This document shows, piece after piece, positions 9,401-17,658 of a stretch of 41,055 bases of DNA. The notes beneath the pieces were generated by a model. That model worked only from the letters and a program-made list of their open reading frames with translations. It searched no databases and was not told the origin of the DNA. Source of the stretch: JBGPIT01 sp041485125 (GTDB taxonomy: Bacteria > Desulfobacterota > Binatia > UTPRO1). The DNA lies in contig JBGPIT010000005.1 in the NCBI GenBank assembly GCA_041485125.1, forward strand, positions 1 to 41,055, written 5' to 3'. The translations under genes were made by a program, and so were the position numbers. How positions within the stretch are numbered: the first letter of the stretch is position 1; the number at the start of each line of letters is the position of its first letter.

Positions 9401-12400
9401 TCGTTGTGCGGCAGCGCGGTGAACGGCATCGTCACCCGCGCGAGCTCGCGCCCGAGCTGGTCGTCGGTGACGGTGAAGACGAGATCGACGGCCGGCGGCG
9501 GCGCGGGGAGCCAGGGCAGCACGTCGATCCGGCACAGGTTGTCGTAGGCGGCGACGAAGCTCCAGCTCGGGGCGTAGTACTGGCCGAGCGGCGGCGAGAG
9601 CTCGCGCGCCGTCGTCAGGTGCTCGTCGGCGATCAACGCGTCCTCCTTCCGCAGCACGGTCGCGGTCGGTGTCGCGGCGGCGAACCACGGCGCGCTCGTC
9701 TTGTCGGCGGCGAGGCGCGGCGCGCGGCAGAAGCGGCGCACGGGCTCGATGACGTTCTCCCACGAGAGCTCGCGGCGGACCGCCGCGAAGCGCGCGCGGC
9801 GCTCGGGTGAGTCGCCGCTCGCGAGCAGCGCGACGATCGCCGCGGCGACCGCCTCGTGGTCGCCCTCCGGCACCGCGACGCCGAGCTGCTCGCGCTCGAC
9901 GCGCGTCGCGAGATCGTCGCCGCGGCTCAGCACCATGGGGACGCCGCACCAGAGGTAGTCGAGGACGCGGGTGCGGAAGGCGTACTGCGATTCGACGCCG
10001 GGTTGATGCAGGCTGACGCCGATGTCGCTCTCGAGCAGGTAGTTCTGCCGCTCGCCGTAGGGCACCCAGTCGACGAAGAAGACGTTGCGGCCCTCGACGC
10101 CGAGCTCGGCGGCGAGCGCGCGGGCGCGGCCCGCCATCGCCATCTCGCCGATGTCGGGGTTCGGGTGGCGCATGCCGAGGAAGAGCGCCTTGATCGCCGG
10201 GCGCACCTCAGTGAGGGTCGCGATGGCGCGGATCAACGTCAGGGGATCGACCCAGTTCCACAGGCCGCCGGCCCACAGCACGACGCGATCGTCCCGCTCG
10301 ATGCCGGGGATGACGCCCTTCACCGTCGGCCGGGTCGCGACCGGCGGCGTGTCCGGGATGCCGAACGGCACGACCGCGAGCAGATCGCCGAGCGTCTGAT
10401 CGCCGGCGTAGTTCGCGCGGTTCACCCGTCCCGCGGCGGCGAGCATCCCGAGCCAGAAGCTTCGCTGCACCTCGCTTGCGCACAGGAAGAGGTCGCCGTT
10501 CTCGAGATGGTGCTGCAGCCAGCGCAGCGCGAGCAGCGGGCGGCCGCCCGCGGCATTGAACTTGGCACCGTAGAACTCGAGATCGGAGAGGATGAAGGGA
10601 TCGTAGAGATCGACGATGAGCGGCTTCCGGATCGCCGACATCAGCTCGGCGCGGCCGGCGACGATCACCACGTCCGCCGCCTCGATGAGCGGCGGCAGCA
10701 TCGCGTCGCCCGGAACGCGCACCTGCGGCAGGTCGACGTCGACGTGCGTGCTGCCGTTCGGCACCGCGAGCGTGACGGCGCAATCGGCGGCGAGCGCGCG
10801 CGCGATCTCGACCGAGCGGATCGCCGTGCCCGCCATCATCGGACCCGTCGTGTCGGGGCAGATGACGAGGACGTGCGGCCGTTCGCGCGGTCCGCTCGAC
10901 GTCGACAACACGTCCGCGGCGTCCGGACTCGTTGACGGTTGCGTGCCGAAGACGCGGAGCGCGAGGCCGCCGTCCCCGGAGTCGGCGATCCCGAAGGAGA
11001 GCGCGTTCGCCTCGCCGGTGCCGTGTGCGCGCAGCTCGAGGGTGTAGCGCGACGGGCGAGCCTCGCCACCGGCATCGGCGTCGGTCGCCAGCTCGAGCGC
11101 GAGCCAGGCGCGATCGGGCACGAGCGCGGCGGGGACGCTGTGCAGCGCGAGCGTCCGTCCCGTGTCGTCGACGAGGCGTGCCTCGATCGTGTGGTCGAAG
11201 CGTTGGCCGTACGTCACCGTCCACACGTCGAGGCGCGTGATTGGACCTGCGGCGGAGAAGGAGCGGGTGAGAACGGCGCCCGCGACGAGCGGCTCGGTCG
11301 CGGCGGTGACGGTGGACGGGGCGAGCGCCGGCCAGTCCGCCGGCTCGCGCGCGGTCCGCATCACCTCGCCGGGGAAACGCGCCGCGAGCGCGATCTCGTC
11401 GGTGTGTCGCTCGCTGCCGGCGGAATGCTCCGCGGACGCGACCTCGGCGATCGCTGGATCGTTTGCGACGGAGCGGCGGCGAGGACGTGCGACGCCGGGT
11501 TCGGCCTTCGTGCCCTTCGTCCGCAGGGCGCGCGTCTTCTTGCTTGCGTCGCCGCCGCGGTGAGCGGACGCGGGGGGCGACGACTCCGTGGTCGCCTCGC
11601 CGACGGCGGCCGACGCGGTGGTCCGAGGGCTCGCGATCTCCGCGAAGATCGCCGCGAGCGCGATGCCCTGGGGCTCCGGCGCGAAGCGCATCTCGACGTC
11701 GCGTCGCGCCGCGCGGCCGATCGCGGCCCGTCGTGCCGGGTCGGCCGCACAAGCCTCGAGCGCCGCGCTCCACTCTGCCGCACCGTCGGCGAGGAAGCCG
11801 GTCACGCCGTGATCGATCGTGTGACGGTAGCCTTCGGTCGGGCTCGCGATCACGGGCGCGGCGACGGCCGCCGCCTCGAGGTACTTGATCGCGCCCTTCG
11901 CCGCGACGAACGGGTGCTGCCATTCGAGCGGTGCGAGGCTCACGTCGACGCCGGCGACGAGCCGAGGAAGATCCGTCCACGCCACGTAAGGTGCGCTGCG
12001 CACCCGTCCACCGAAGGCAGCGAGCGTCGGCTCCGCGGCGACGTGGCCGGCGAGGAGCAGCTCGGCGGTCCCGTGACGCGTCAGGAAGTCCGCCAGCACC
12101 GGGACGATCGTCGCGAGGTCGTCCGTGTGCGTCGTGGTGCCGCTGAAGTACCCGAGTCGCAACGACCCGTCGGATCGGGCGGCCGCGGACGCCGACGTGC
12201 CGAGCGCGAGCTCACGTGCGGCAAGCCCTGCGCGGTGGACGTAGGTCGCGATGCCGAGCGCGCGGCCGACCTCCGCGAGCGGCTCGGTCGTGGCGAGGAA
12301 CGCGTCGCAGGTCTCGAGGGTGCGGCGGTAGCGCGCCACCCCGTCGCTCCACAGCGCGCGCTCCTCGGCCGTCGCGCGTCGCAACGACGGTATGTCGGCG

Positions 12401-12669
12401 ATCTCCGGGCTCACGACGAGATCATCGACCGCGAAGACGACGGCGCGGCCGAGCGCACGCGCCTGGTCGCGCAGGTAGTCGATCCAAGGCGACCACGGCA
12501 CCCGGTAGAGCACCAGCACGTCGTGGCTTTCGAGGTCGGCGGAGAGACGTCCGTCGGTGTGCGCGCGCACGGTGCTCGCGATCCCTTGCGTCGCGAGCTG
12601 CTCCGCCCAATGGAGCGGGCCGTACCGATGGCAGAACTCGTCGATGCCGCTGGCGAAGACGACGCGCAT
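6445..12669 (-). CDS. Giant multi-domain glycosyltransferase (GT4 - GT4 - TM - GT2 - GT4)
   Basis: From ATG 12669 the protein is 2,074 residues; a GTG nine codons upstream is possible but adds only a basic leader. Domains in order are: a GT4-like domain (~1-345); a Ser/Ala/Lys-rich linker; a beta-sandwich (~445-590); a second GT4-like domain (~595-985); a second beta-sandwich (~1015-1150); an Ala/Pro linker and short coiled coil (~1230-1257); one or two membrane helices (~1283-1320); a GT2 domain (~1343-1600) with SVVIPTWNGR, VVDNGSSDDT, LLNNDM and IEDVDLGYR; and a third GT4 domain (~1675-2074) with PVLQGSGTRLKILEAMASG, the E-x7-E-type nucleotide-sugar site. It probably builds an oligosaccharide in several steps at the cytoplasmic membrane. 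The frame is unbroken across 6.2 kb. Donors and product are unknown. Confidence 0.85.
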   Translation of the reverse strand: MRVVFASGIDEFCHRYGPLHWAEQLATQGIASTVRAHTDGRLSADLESHDVLVLYRVPWSPWIDYLRDQARALGRAVVFAVDDLVVSPEIADIPSLRRATAEERALWSDGVARYRRTLETCDAFLATTEPLAEVGRALGIATYVHRAGLAARELALGTSASAAARSDGSLRLGYFSGTTTHTDDLATIVPVLADFLTRHGTAELLLAGHVAAEPTLAAFGGRVRSAPYVAWTDLPRLVAGVDVSLAPLEWQHPFVAAKGAIKYLEAAAVAAPVIASPTEGYRHTIDHGVTGFLADGAAEWSAALEACAADPARRAAIGRAARRDVEMRFAPEPQGIALAAIFAEIASPRTTASAAVGEATTESSPPASAHRGGDASKKTRALRTKGTKAEPGVARPRRRSVANDPAIAEVASAEHSAGSERHTDEIALAARFPGEVMRTAREPADWPALAPSTVTAATEPLVAGAVLTRSFSAAGPITRLDVWTVTYGQRFDHTIEARLVDDTGRTLALHSVPAALVPDRAWLALELATDADAGGEARPSRYTLELRAHGTGEANALSFGIADSGDGGLALRVFGTQPSTSPDAADVLSTSSGPRERPHVLVICPDTTGPMMAGTAIRSVEIARALAADCAVTLAVPNGSTHVDVDLPQVRVPGDAMLPPLIEAADVVIVAGRAELMSAIRKPLIVDLYDPFILSDLEFYGAKFNAAGGRPLLALRWLQHHLENGDLFLCASEVQRSFWLGMLAAAGRVNRANYAGDQTLGDLLAVVPFGIPDTPPVATRPTVKGVIPGIERDDRVVLWAGGLWNWVDPLTLIRAIATLTEVRPAIKALFLGMRHPNPDIGEMAMAGRARALAAELGVEGRNVFFVDWVPYGERQNYLLESDIGVSLHQPGVESQYAFRTRVLDYLWCGVPMVLSRGDDLATRVEREQLGVAVPEGDHEAVAAAIVALLASGDSPERRARFAAVRRELSWENVIEPVRRFCRAPRLAADKTSAPWFAAATPTATVLRKEDALIADEHLTTARELSPPLGQYYAPSWSFVAAYDNLCRIDVLPWLPAPPPAVDLVFTVTDDQLGRELARVTMPFTALPHNDWHRFEFRPIPNSGGRRYRLAIEVPALRSNVNLWLCNRDGEELGDPLFVAQYLVKGVIDEVPVDHESFLFLHNTTVSEGVVPGIGATMREADFRASALIGDAATAGLGAATPGSAAPGSAAPDPSRSPDADDAASNGHGEQVRADLARLTAALAVTRRELRELAALHAAGPTETRVLPRLGRELLRLAAQVAQGIVALGVRALVLLLAAATVPFVLVLAAALAATDLLVAIRRRRGLPPPQAETATGKTGPRLTQPVSVVIPTWNGRALLEMSLPPLRAALRAHAPGGEIVVVDNGSSDDTREFLAVEFPEVRVIALATNEGFAGASNRGVRESRSATVILLNNDMVVEPDFVAPLLEALDAEPEAFGVSCQIDFIDKGKPRWETGKVHAKLKYGAITLFHLENFEENLLYPVFFAGGGASAYDRAKFLALEGFDEAVFSPVYIEDVDLGYRAWKRGWPSLFQPKSVVHHKHRGTTRRLWSEGTIHSFFVKNLAALMWKNVSSWRLLVPHLCGLVLLPLRVFRNMGARAALATWKGLVRQTPTVLRARLREGLAPRVLDDETIFFASRYRYAYRAQFGRRPARAPGARPRLLIISPYSPYPAVHGGAVRMLALLQRLARQADVSLLTYGDTPAELAPRSIAALRELCRDVAVIERPQHSRGGILQPDKARAFWSREMVAMVEEFLDRDDYDLVQAEYTHMAHLLPPRTRGLVRILVEHDVSFVSLARSLATARGALRRLGLRFEWMRMFRYEIDAVERADLVFTMSDTDRAALGRFVDTRHTVTIPNGVDCRRFRFVAEGREPRSILFVGFFRHEPNVEAVRYFCAEVLPLVRHEVADVRFRAVGAYPPEVVRALADADAVEVTGLVDDIRPYYETSSVFVAPVLQGSGTRLKILEAMASGCPVVSTTVGAEGLGATDGVEIRIGDSPQAMASAIVALLRDPAASAALATRARAFVGARYDWDAIVARLLACYRDALDLPARRAA

Positions 12670-12809
12670 GAAGCGTCGTGACGTTACACGCAGCACTCAT
12701 GCGGTCAAGGACGTGTCGGCGCGCGGGATCTTGCAACGACGCGGCCCGGTTGCGCACTCGGAATGGCGGGGGCAATAGTGCGTCGGTGCCACGGAACGGA
12801 CGACGGCCG

Positions 12810-13787
12810 GTGACGAAGAAGCGCGCGACACGCCCGGCGGCGAACGGTGCGCGCATTCGGTCGCGCGAAAAGCGTACGGCGGCGGGACGCGACGCCGCCC
12901 GGTCCGCCACGCGCGTCGTGCGCATCGGCCTCGTCCAGATGCGCTGCGACGCCGATCCGGAGGTGAACCTCGCGGCGGCGATCGCGCACATCGCGACCGC
13001 GGCGCGCCGGGGCGCGCAAATCGTCTGCCTGCCAGAGCTCTTCCGCTCGCAGTACTTCTGCCAGTCGGAGGACCACGCGAATTTCGCGCTCGCCGAGCCG
13101 GTGCCGGGGCCGACGACCGCCGTGCTCGGGGACCTCGCGCGGCGCCTCGGTATCGCGATCGTCGCCTCGCTCTTCGAGCGCCGCGCGGCCGGCGTCTACC
13201 ACAACACGGCAGCGCTCCTCGACGCCGACGGCACCATCGTCGGCAAGTACCGCAAGATGCACATCCCCGACGATCCGCTCTACTACGAGAAGTTTTATTT
13301 CACCCCCGGCGACCTCGGCTTTCAGGCGGTCGACACGCGGTTCGCACGCGTCGGCATGCTGGTGTGCTGGGACCAGTGGTATCCGGAGGCGGCGCGGCTC
13401 ACCGCGCTGCAAGGCGCGGAGATCCTCTTCTATCCGACGGCGATCGGCTGGCATCCGGGCGAGAAAGAGGCGCACGGCGAGGCGCAGCACTCGGCGTGGG
13501 AGACGGTGCAGCGGGCGCACGCGATCGCCAACGGCATCTTCGTCGCGGTGCCGAACCGGATCGGTCACGAGACCCCGGTCGGCGGCGCCGGCATCGAGTT
13601 CTGGGGCCAGAGCTTCGTCGTCGATCCGGCCGGGCAGGTGATGGCGCGCGCCAGTGCCGATCGCGAAGAGGTCGTCGTCGTCGACTGCGACCTCGCGCGC
13701 GTCGACGAGGCGCGCGTGCACTGGCCCTTCCTGCGTGATCGCCGCGTCGACGCGTACGGCGGGATCACCAAGCGCTTCCTCGACTGA
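12810..13787 (+). CDS. aguB: N-carbamoylputrescine amidase
   Basis: This nitrilase-superfamily enzyme hydrolyses N-carbamoylputrescine to putrescine, CO2 and ammonia in the cytosol. The Glu-Lys-Cys triad is visible: Glu76 in CLPELFRSQYFC, Lys149 in YRKMHIPDDP and Cys186 in MLVCWDQWYPE. The sequence around each (FYFTPGDLGF, WHPGEKEAHGE, FWGQSFVVDP) is characteristic of the AguB branch. The start is uncertain. GTG 12810 gives 325 residues including a basic leader of ~35, longer than the usual ~290-300. GTG 12786 is also in frame, and the conserved core begins at VVRIGLVQMRC. It lies 12 bases upstream of agmatine deiminase on the same strand, its pathway partner, and is divergent from the giant glycosyltransferase. 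Confidence 0.92.
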   Translation: MTKKRATRPAANGARIRSREKRTAAGRDAARSATRVVRIGLVQMRCDADPEVNLAAAIAHIATAARRGAQIVCLPELFRSQYFCQSEDHANFALAEPVPGPTTAVLGDLARRLGIAIVASLFERRAAGVYHNTAALLDADGTIVGKYRKMHIPDDPLYYEKFYFTPGDLGFQAVDTRFARVGMLVCWDQWYPEAARLTALQGAEILFYPTAIGWHPGEKEAHGEAQHSAWETVQRAHAIANGIFVAVPNRIGHETPVGGAGIEFWGQSFVVDPAGQVMARASADREEVVVVDCDLARVDEARVHWPFLRDRRVDAYGGITKRFLD

Positions 13788-13799
13788 CGGCCGCGCGCG

Positions 13800-14948
13800 A
13801 TGTCCGACCCCGTTCGTCCCGCTCGCGGCCTGCCCGCGAGCGCCGAGTCGTCCGGCTCCCGCGCGAGCGTCGCGACGCCGCGCGCGCTCGGCTATCGCAT
13901 GCCCGCGGAGTGGGAGCGCCACGAGGCGACCTGGCTCTCGTGGCCGCGCCGCGAGGGCATCAGCTTCCCCGACTCGTTCGGGCCCGTTCCCGGTCTCTGG
14001 CTCGGCATCGTCGAGGCGCTCTCGCCCGGCGAGCTCGTACACGTGAACGTCAGCGACGATGCGCAGGAGGCCGAGGTGCGCGCGCTGCTCGCGGCGTCGT
14101 CGCGCGTGCGGCGCGATCACGTGTTCTTGCAGCGCATTCCAACCGACGAGCCGTGGTGTCGCGACCACGGTCCGACCTTCGTCGTCCGCGCCGGCTCGGA
14201 CGGCGCGCCGCCGATCGCGATCGTCGATTGGCGATACAACTCCTGGGGCGGCAAGTACCCGCCCTTCGATCGCGACGACGCCGTCCCGCGCCAGGTCGCG
14301 ACGCTCCTCGAGCTGCCGATCTTCTCCCCCGGCCTCGTGATGGAGGGCGGGTCGCTCGACGTGAACGGGCGCGGCACGGTCCTCACCACCGAGTCCTGCC
14401 TGCTGAACCCGAACCGCAATCCGGGCCTGTCGCGTGCCGACATCGAGCGCGCGCTCGGCGACTTCTTGGGCGCGACGCACGTCGTGTGGCTCGGCAACGG
14501 GATCGCCGGCGATGACACCGACGGTCACGTCGACGATCTCAGCCGCTTCGTCGACGCGCAGACCGTCGTGACGGTGGTCGAGGATGACCCCGCCGACGAG
14601 AACTACCGGCCGCTGCGCGACAACCTCGAGCGCTTACGAGCCGCGCGCGACCAGGACGGGCGGCCACTCACGGTCGTCGAGCTGCCGATGCCGCGGCCGG
14701 TGGTGCGCGAAAGCCAGCGCCTCCCGGCGAGCTACGCCAACTTCTACGTCGGCAACGAGGTCGTGCTCGCCCCGATCTTCGCCGATCCCGCCGACGCGCG
14801 CGCGCTCGCGGTTCTCGCGCGCTGCTTCCCGAGCCGCCGGGTGCTCGGCATTGATGCGCGCGAGCTGGTGTGGGGTCTCGGCGCGTTCCACTGCGTGACG
14901 CAGCAACAGCCCGCGGTCGCGACGCCGATCTTCCGGCCGCGGCGCTGA
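13800..14948 (+). CDS. aguA: Agmatine deiminase
   Basis: The 382-residue product belongs to the peptidyl-arginine-deiminase-like family and converts agmatine to N-carbamoylputrescine, the substrate of the adjacent aguB product. Family signatures are present throughout: MPAEWERHEATWLSWP near residue 35, a WCRDHGPTF block, LVMEGGSLDVNG, GDDTDGHVDDLSRF with the catalytic His/Asp, and the C-terminal catalytic Cys in FHCVTQQQP. ATG 13800 lies 12 bases after the aguB stop, consistent with one transcript and coupled translation. The first ~30 residues are Ser/Arg/Ala-rich and not part of the conserved fold. No arginine decarboxylase is in the window, so the source of agmatine lies elsewhere in the genome. 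Confidence 0.94.
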   Translation: MSDPVRPARGLPASAESSGSRASVATPRALGYRMPAEWERHEATWLSWPRREGISFPDSFGPVPGLWLGIVEALSPGELVHVNVSDDAQEAEVRALLAASSRVRRDHVFLQRIPTDEPWCRDHGPTFVVRAGSDGAPPIAIVDWRYNSWGGKYPPFDRDDAVPRQVATLLELPIFSPGLVMEGGSLDVNGRGTVLTTESCLLNPNRNPGLSRADIERALGDFLGATHVVWLGNGIAGDDTDGHVDDLSRFVDAQTVVTVVEDDPADENYRPLRDNLERLRAARDQDGRPLTVVELPMPRPVVRESQRLPASYANFYVGNEVVLAPIFADPADARALAVLARCFPSRRVLGIDARELVWGLGAFHCVTQQQPAVATPIFRPRR

Positions 14949-15027
14949 GGCGCGGGGCGGCCCGCTGGACTCAAGGCTGCTCTGGGGCGAGGATGCGCGG
15001 CTCAGTCGTCACGCGCTCACCACATCA

Positions 15028-15035
15028 TAAGGAGG
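15028..15035 (+). promoter_or_regulatory. Strong Shine-Dalgarno for the GST gene
   Basis: TAAGGAGG lies seven bases before ATG 15042. It is a near-perfect anti-16S match and fixes the start of the glutathione S-transferase. Confidence 0.8.
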
Positions 15036-15041
15036 CTCACG

Positions 15042-15644
15042 ATGAAGCTGTACTACGCACCCCAGACGCGCGCCGGTCGTCCTCGCTGGATGCTCGAGGA
15101 GACCGGTGCCCCCTACGAGCTCAAGCAGCTCGACCTGTCGAAAGGCGAGCACAAGAGCGCCGAGTACATGAAGATCCACCCGCACGGCGCCGTTCCGGCG
15201 CTCGTCGACGGCGATCTCGCGATGTTCGAGTCGGCCGCGATCTGCGCCTATCTGGCCGACAAGTTCCCCGACAAGAAGCTTGCGCCGCCGGTCGGTACCC
15301 CGGCACGCGGTCTTTACTACCAGTGGCTGCTGTACTCGATGGCGACGCTCGAGCCGCCCGTCCTCCAGGTCTTCCTGAACACCGTCATGCTGCCCGAGGC
15401 CGAGCGCTCCGCCGCGGCGGTCGAGGAAGGCAAGAAGAAGTTCGGCGAGGTGGCGCGGGTGCTCGAGCAGGCGCTCACCGGCCGGACGTACATGCTCGGC
15501 GAGCAATTCTCCGCCGCCGACGTGATGATCGGGTCGACGTTGGTGTGGGCACAGTTCATGGGCCTCTTGAACGGCCACCCGACGCTCGAGGCGTACGCGG
15601 CCCGGCTCGCCGAGCGTCCCGCCTTCAAGCGCGCGCGCGAGTGA
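15042..15644 (+). CDS. Glutathione S-transferase family protein
   Basis: The 200-residue cytosolic protein has the thioredoxin-like N-terminal domain (MKLYYAP, ...HPHGAVPALVDGD with the cis-Pro, and the FESAAICAYLADKFP glutathione-binding Glu-Ser pair). An all-helical C-terminal domain follows, with YMLGEQFSAADVMIGSTLVW, the N-capping and hydrophobic-staple motif of GSTs. Its length matches the family exactly. Family members conjugate glutathione to electrophiles or act as thiol transferases. The residue that activates the thiol is probably Tyr4/Tyr5 or a nearby Thr, but this subclass cannot be decided by eye. An optimal ribosome-binding site suggests good expression. A perfect 13-bp hairpin follows the gene, so it is probably transcribed alone. 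Confidence 0.9.
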   Translation: MKLYYAPQTRAGRPRWMLEETGAPYELKQLDLSKGEHKSAEYMKIHPHGAVPALVDGDLAMFESAAICAYLADKFPDKKLAPPVGTPARGLYYQWLLYSMATLEPPVLQVFLNTVMLPEAERSAAAVEEGKKKFGEVARVLEQALTGRTYMLGEQFSAADVMIGSTLVWAQFMGLLNGHPTLEAYAARLAERPAFKRARE

Positions 15645-15651
15645 GATGACG

Positions 15652-15688
15652 GCGCTGCGCGACGGCCCGCGGGGTCGTCGCGCAGCGC
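15652..15688 (+). terminator. 13-bp hairpin after the GST gene
   Basis: GCGCTGCGCGACG (15652-15664) pairs perfectly with CGTCGCGCAGCGC (15676-15688) across an 11-nt loop, eight bases after the GST stop. There is no T-tract. The position and stability suggest a transcript end. Confidence 0.55.
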
Positions 15689-15758
15689 GCGACTCTCGTC
15701 GCATCCGCGGCGGCGCCCGCATTGCCCCCTCCGCCGCCGGGCGCTATGAGATCACGTC

Positions 15759-16307
15759 ATGGCGAAGGTCCCTGCCAAGTCCGCTCGCAGCGCCCAGCCG
15801 GCGCGGGGGCAACCGAAGCCGCGTACCGCCGGGGCCGCGGAACCTCCCGCGAAGACGACGAGCGAGCCGCTCATCACCCACGCCGATCTCCGCCGCGTCG
15901 TCGACGAGCTCGCCAGCACGCTCGCGCCCGCCGATGTCGGCGATCTGCTCGCGGAGGAGGGGAAGCTGCGCTCGCGCGCCGCGACCCTCGGCGGCAAGCC
16001 GGGCGAGATCTTCCGCGTGCAGCTCGATCTCGCGCTCGAGTGCCTGCACGACCACGCCGCCGGCCGCTGCCCGCAGATCCCGTACTACACGATCAGCTTG
16101 CTCACCGCGGCGATGGCGTATCTCGCCGACGACCTCGACATCATCCCCGACTTCCTGCCGAAGAGGGGCATCATCGACGATGCGTTGGTGCTCGCGATGG
16201 CGTGCTCTCTCGGCGACAGCGGTCTGCGTCGCTACTGCGCCTGGAAGGGCATCGACGGCGCCCCCGCGCTCGGTCTCGTCGTGCAGCGCCCGCGCCCGTC
16301 GCGCTGA
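15759..16307 (+). CDS. DUF1232/YkvA-family protein
   Basis: This 182-residue protein has a Lys/Ala/Pro-rich, probably disordered first ~40 residues. A helical region follows with AAMAYLADDLDIIPDFLPK near residues 110-130 and GIIDDALVLAMAC just after. The D-x-I-P-D-F block followed by ...DD is the DUF1232 signature (YkvA family; small, often membrane-associated helical proteins of unknown role). RYCAWKG near the C-terminus is an unusual extension. The downstream gene's Shine-Dalgarno overlaps this gene's stop codon, so the two are co-transcribed. No biochemical role is established for the family. Confidence 0.75.
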   Translation: MAKVPAKSARSAQPARGQPKPRTAGAAEPPAKTTSEPLITHADLRRVVDELASTLAPADVGDLLAEEGKLRSRAATLGGKPGEIFRVQLDLALECLHDHAAGRCPQIPYYTISLLTAAMAYLADDLDIIPDFLPKRGIIDDALVLAMACSLGDSGLRRYCAWKGIDGAPALGLVVQRPRPSR

Positions 16308-16318
16308 GGAGAACACGC

Positions 16319-16735
16319 ATGCGAGCCTCGAGAGCCATGCCGGTGGTTCTGGTGTCGCTGCTGATGGCGGTCGTCATCGGCCGCGCCGGTGCGGAGGAGC
16401 GACTGATCGCTGGAGCCCGCGCGAAGGACGCGGTCCAGCTGCGCGACGTCCGCCCCAGCTCCGACGGCACCGTCGAAGGCGTCCTCGCCAACACGACGTC
16501 GCACCTGATCCGCGACGTCCGCCTCATGATCCACCACAACTGGCTCTGGAAAGACGAGAAGCATCCCGGCGACGACAGCCCCGGGCGCGTCGAGTACTTC
16601 ACCGTGCCGACGACGATCGACCCGCACGGCACGATCGAGTTCCATTACAAGCCGTCGCCGCCGCTCCCCACCGACCGCACCGACGGCCACTTCGACACCA
16701 CGGTCGAGGTGGTCGGCTACACCGAGATCGGCTGA
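16319..16735 (+). CDS. Small exported protein of unknown function
   Basis: From ATG 16319, preceded by GAGGAG at 16306-16311, the product is 138 residues. A cleavable signal peptide occupies the first ~25 residues (basic start, hydrophobic VVLVSLLMAVVIG, cleavage probably near RAGA-EE). The mature part reads as a single small beta-sandwich: alternating strands such as VEGVLANTTSHLIRDVRLMI and HGTIEFHYKP. It loosely recalls FxLYD-type periplasmic domains, but I am not confident of that. It ends 25 bases from a convergent cytochrome gene. It probably works in the periplasm. Co-transcription with the DUF1232 gene is the only functional hint. Confidence 0.65.
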   Translation: MRASRAMPVVLVSLLMAVVIGRAGAEERLIAGARAKDAVQLRDVRPSSDGTVEGVLANTTSHLIRDVRLMIHHNWLWKDEKHPGDDSPGRVEYFTVPTTIDPHGTIEFHYKPSPPLPTDRTDGHFDTTVEVVGYTEIG

Positions 16736-16742
16736 CCGACGA

Positions 16743-16756
16743 CGGCGGGCCCGCCG
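16743..16756. terminator. Palindrome between convergent genes
   Basis: CGGCGGGCCCGCCG is a perfect 14-base palindrome in the 25-base gap between the small exported protein and the convergent cytochrome gene. It could end transcription from both sides. There is no T-tract. Confidence 0.35.
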
Positions 16757-16760
16757 CCGA

Positions 16761-17645
16761 TTAGTGCTTCCCGAAATCGAGCGGTGTGCCTTTGCGCTGG
16801 GCGAGGATGTAGGCCTCCATCGCCTTCAGGCGCGGGTCGTCGTCGAGGAGCGGCTTGCCGCGGGTCGGGTTCTGGATGCACCAGTTGATCATGTCGCGCA
16901 GCAGCGCGACGCGGCCGAGCTGGACCTGGAACTTCGGATAGGTCTCCGGATGCGTGTTCGCGCCGTCGGGATGGCACATGTCGCAGGAGACGCCGATGGT
17001 GCCGCCGAAGGCGTTCGCGTCGTGGAAGATCTTGTGCCCTTCCTTCACGAACTTGTCGGTCTCCTCTTTCCAGATGCGCTCGTCGCGCTCGGAGAAGGCG
17101 CCGTAGGTGTGGCCGGACTGCATATCGCCTTGCGGACCGGAGGGGAGACCACCGGCTCCGCCCGTGGTTGCACCGGAGGCCGCGGCTTTCTCCCGACTCG
17201 TGACGCCCGCTCCTGCTTGCGCGGCGGCGGCCGGCGCACCCGCGCCGGCGCCGCTCTGCGGCACCGGCGGTTGCACGGCGTTCTGCCGCGGCGCCGTGCC
17301 GGCCTGAGGTACTCCCGCCTGCGCGACGCGCATGGGCTCGGCATCCCAGCTCGCGTTCGGGTTCTTTCGCCGCCACTCGGTCATGAGCTGATCGACGACC
17401 GCCTGCGCTTGCTCGCGGGTCGGCGTCTCGCCCTCTTTCACCCCGGGGATCTCGGCGGCGGTCTGGCCGTCGCAGAGCTCGACGACGAGGTTGCCGCTCG
17501 CGGACGGCGGTGAGTCGTGGCGCGGCATGTCGGCGCGCAGCGTCGCCTCGTCGCCGGCGACCACGCCGCCGCGCGAGCCGACGAGCATTGCGCCTGCGAC
17601 GCCGATCGACAGCACGGCGAGCACGGTGAGGATCGTCTTGGTCAT
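16761..17645 (-). CDS. Periplasmic mono-haem c-type cytochrome with long Ala/Gly/Pro linker
   Basis: From ATG 17645, with GGAGG just upstream inside the previous gene's end, the protein is 294 residues. It has an N-terminal hydrophobic signal or anchor (ILTVLAVLSIGVAGAMLVG). A soluble segment to ~100 and an Ala/Gly/Gln/Pro-rich linker (~105-175) follow. The C-terminal cytochrome domain has one haem-attachment site, CDMCH near residue 221. The end (LLRDMINWCIQNPTRGKPL...MEAYILAQRKG) resembles the SoxA/di-haem cytochrome family. A single CxxCH is visible, so only one c-haem is expected. It is the last gene of a three-gene operon with a cytochrome c peroxidase and a metallophosphoesterase, and probably carries electrons for or from the peroxidase. 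Confidence 0.8.
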   Translation of the reverse strand: MTKTILTVLAVLSIGVAGAMLVGSRGGVVAGDEATLRADMPRHDSPPSASGNLVVELCDGQTAAEIPGVKEGETPTREQAQAVVDQLMTEWRRKNPNASWDAEPMRVAQAGVPQAGTAPRQNAVQPPVPQSGAGAGAPAAAAQAGAGVTSREKAAASGATTGGAGGLPSGPQGDMQSGHTYGAFSERDERIWKEETDKFVKEGHKIFHDANAFGGTIGVSCDMCHPDGANTHPETYPKFQVQLGRVALLRDMINWCIQNPTRGKPLLDDDPRLKAMEAYILAQRKGTPLDFGKH

Positions 17646-17658
17646 CGCTCGTCCTCCG

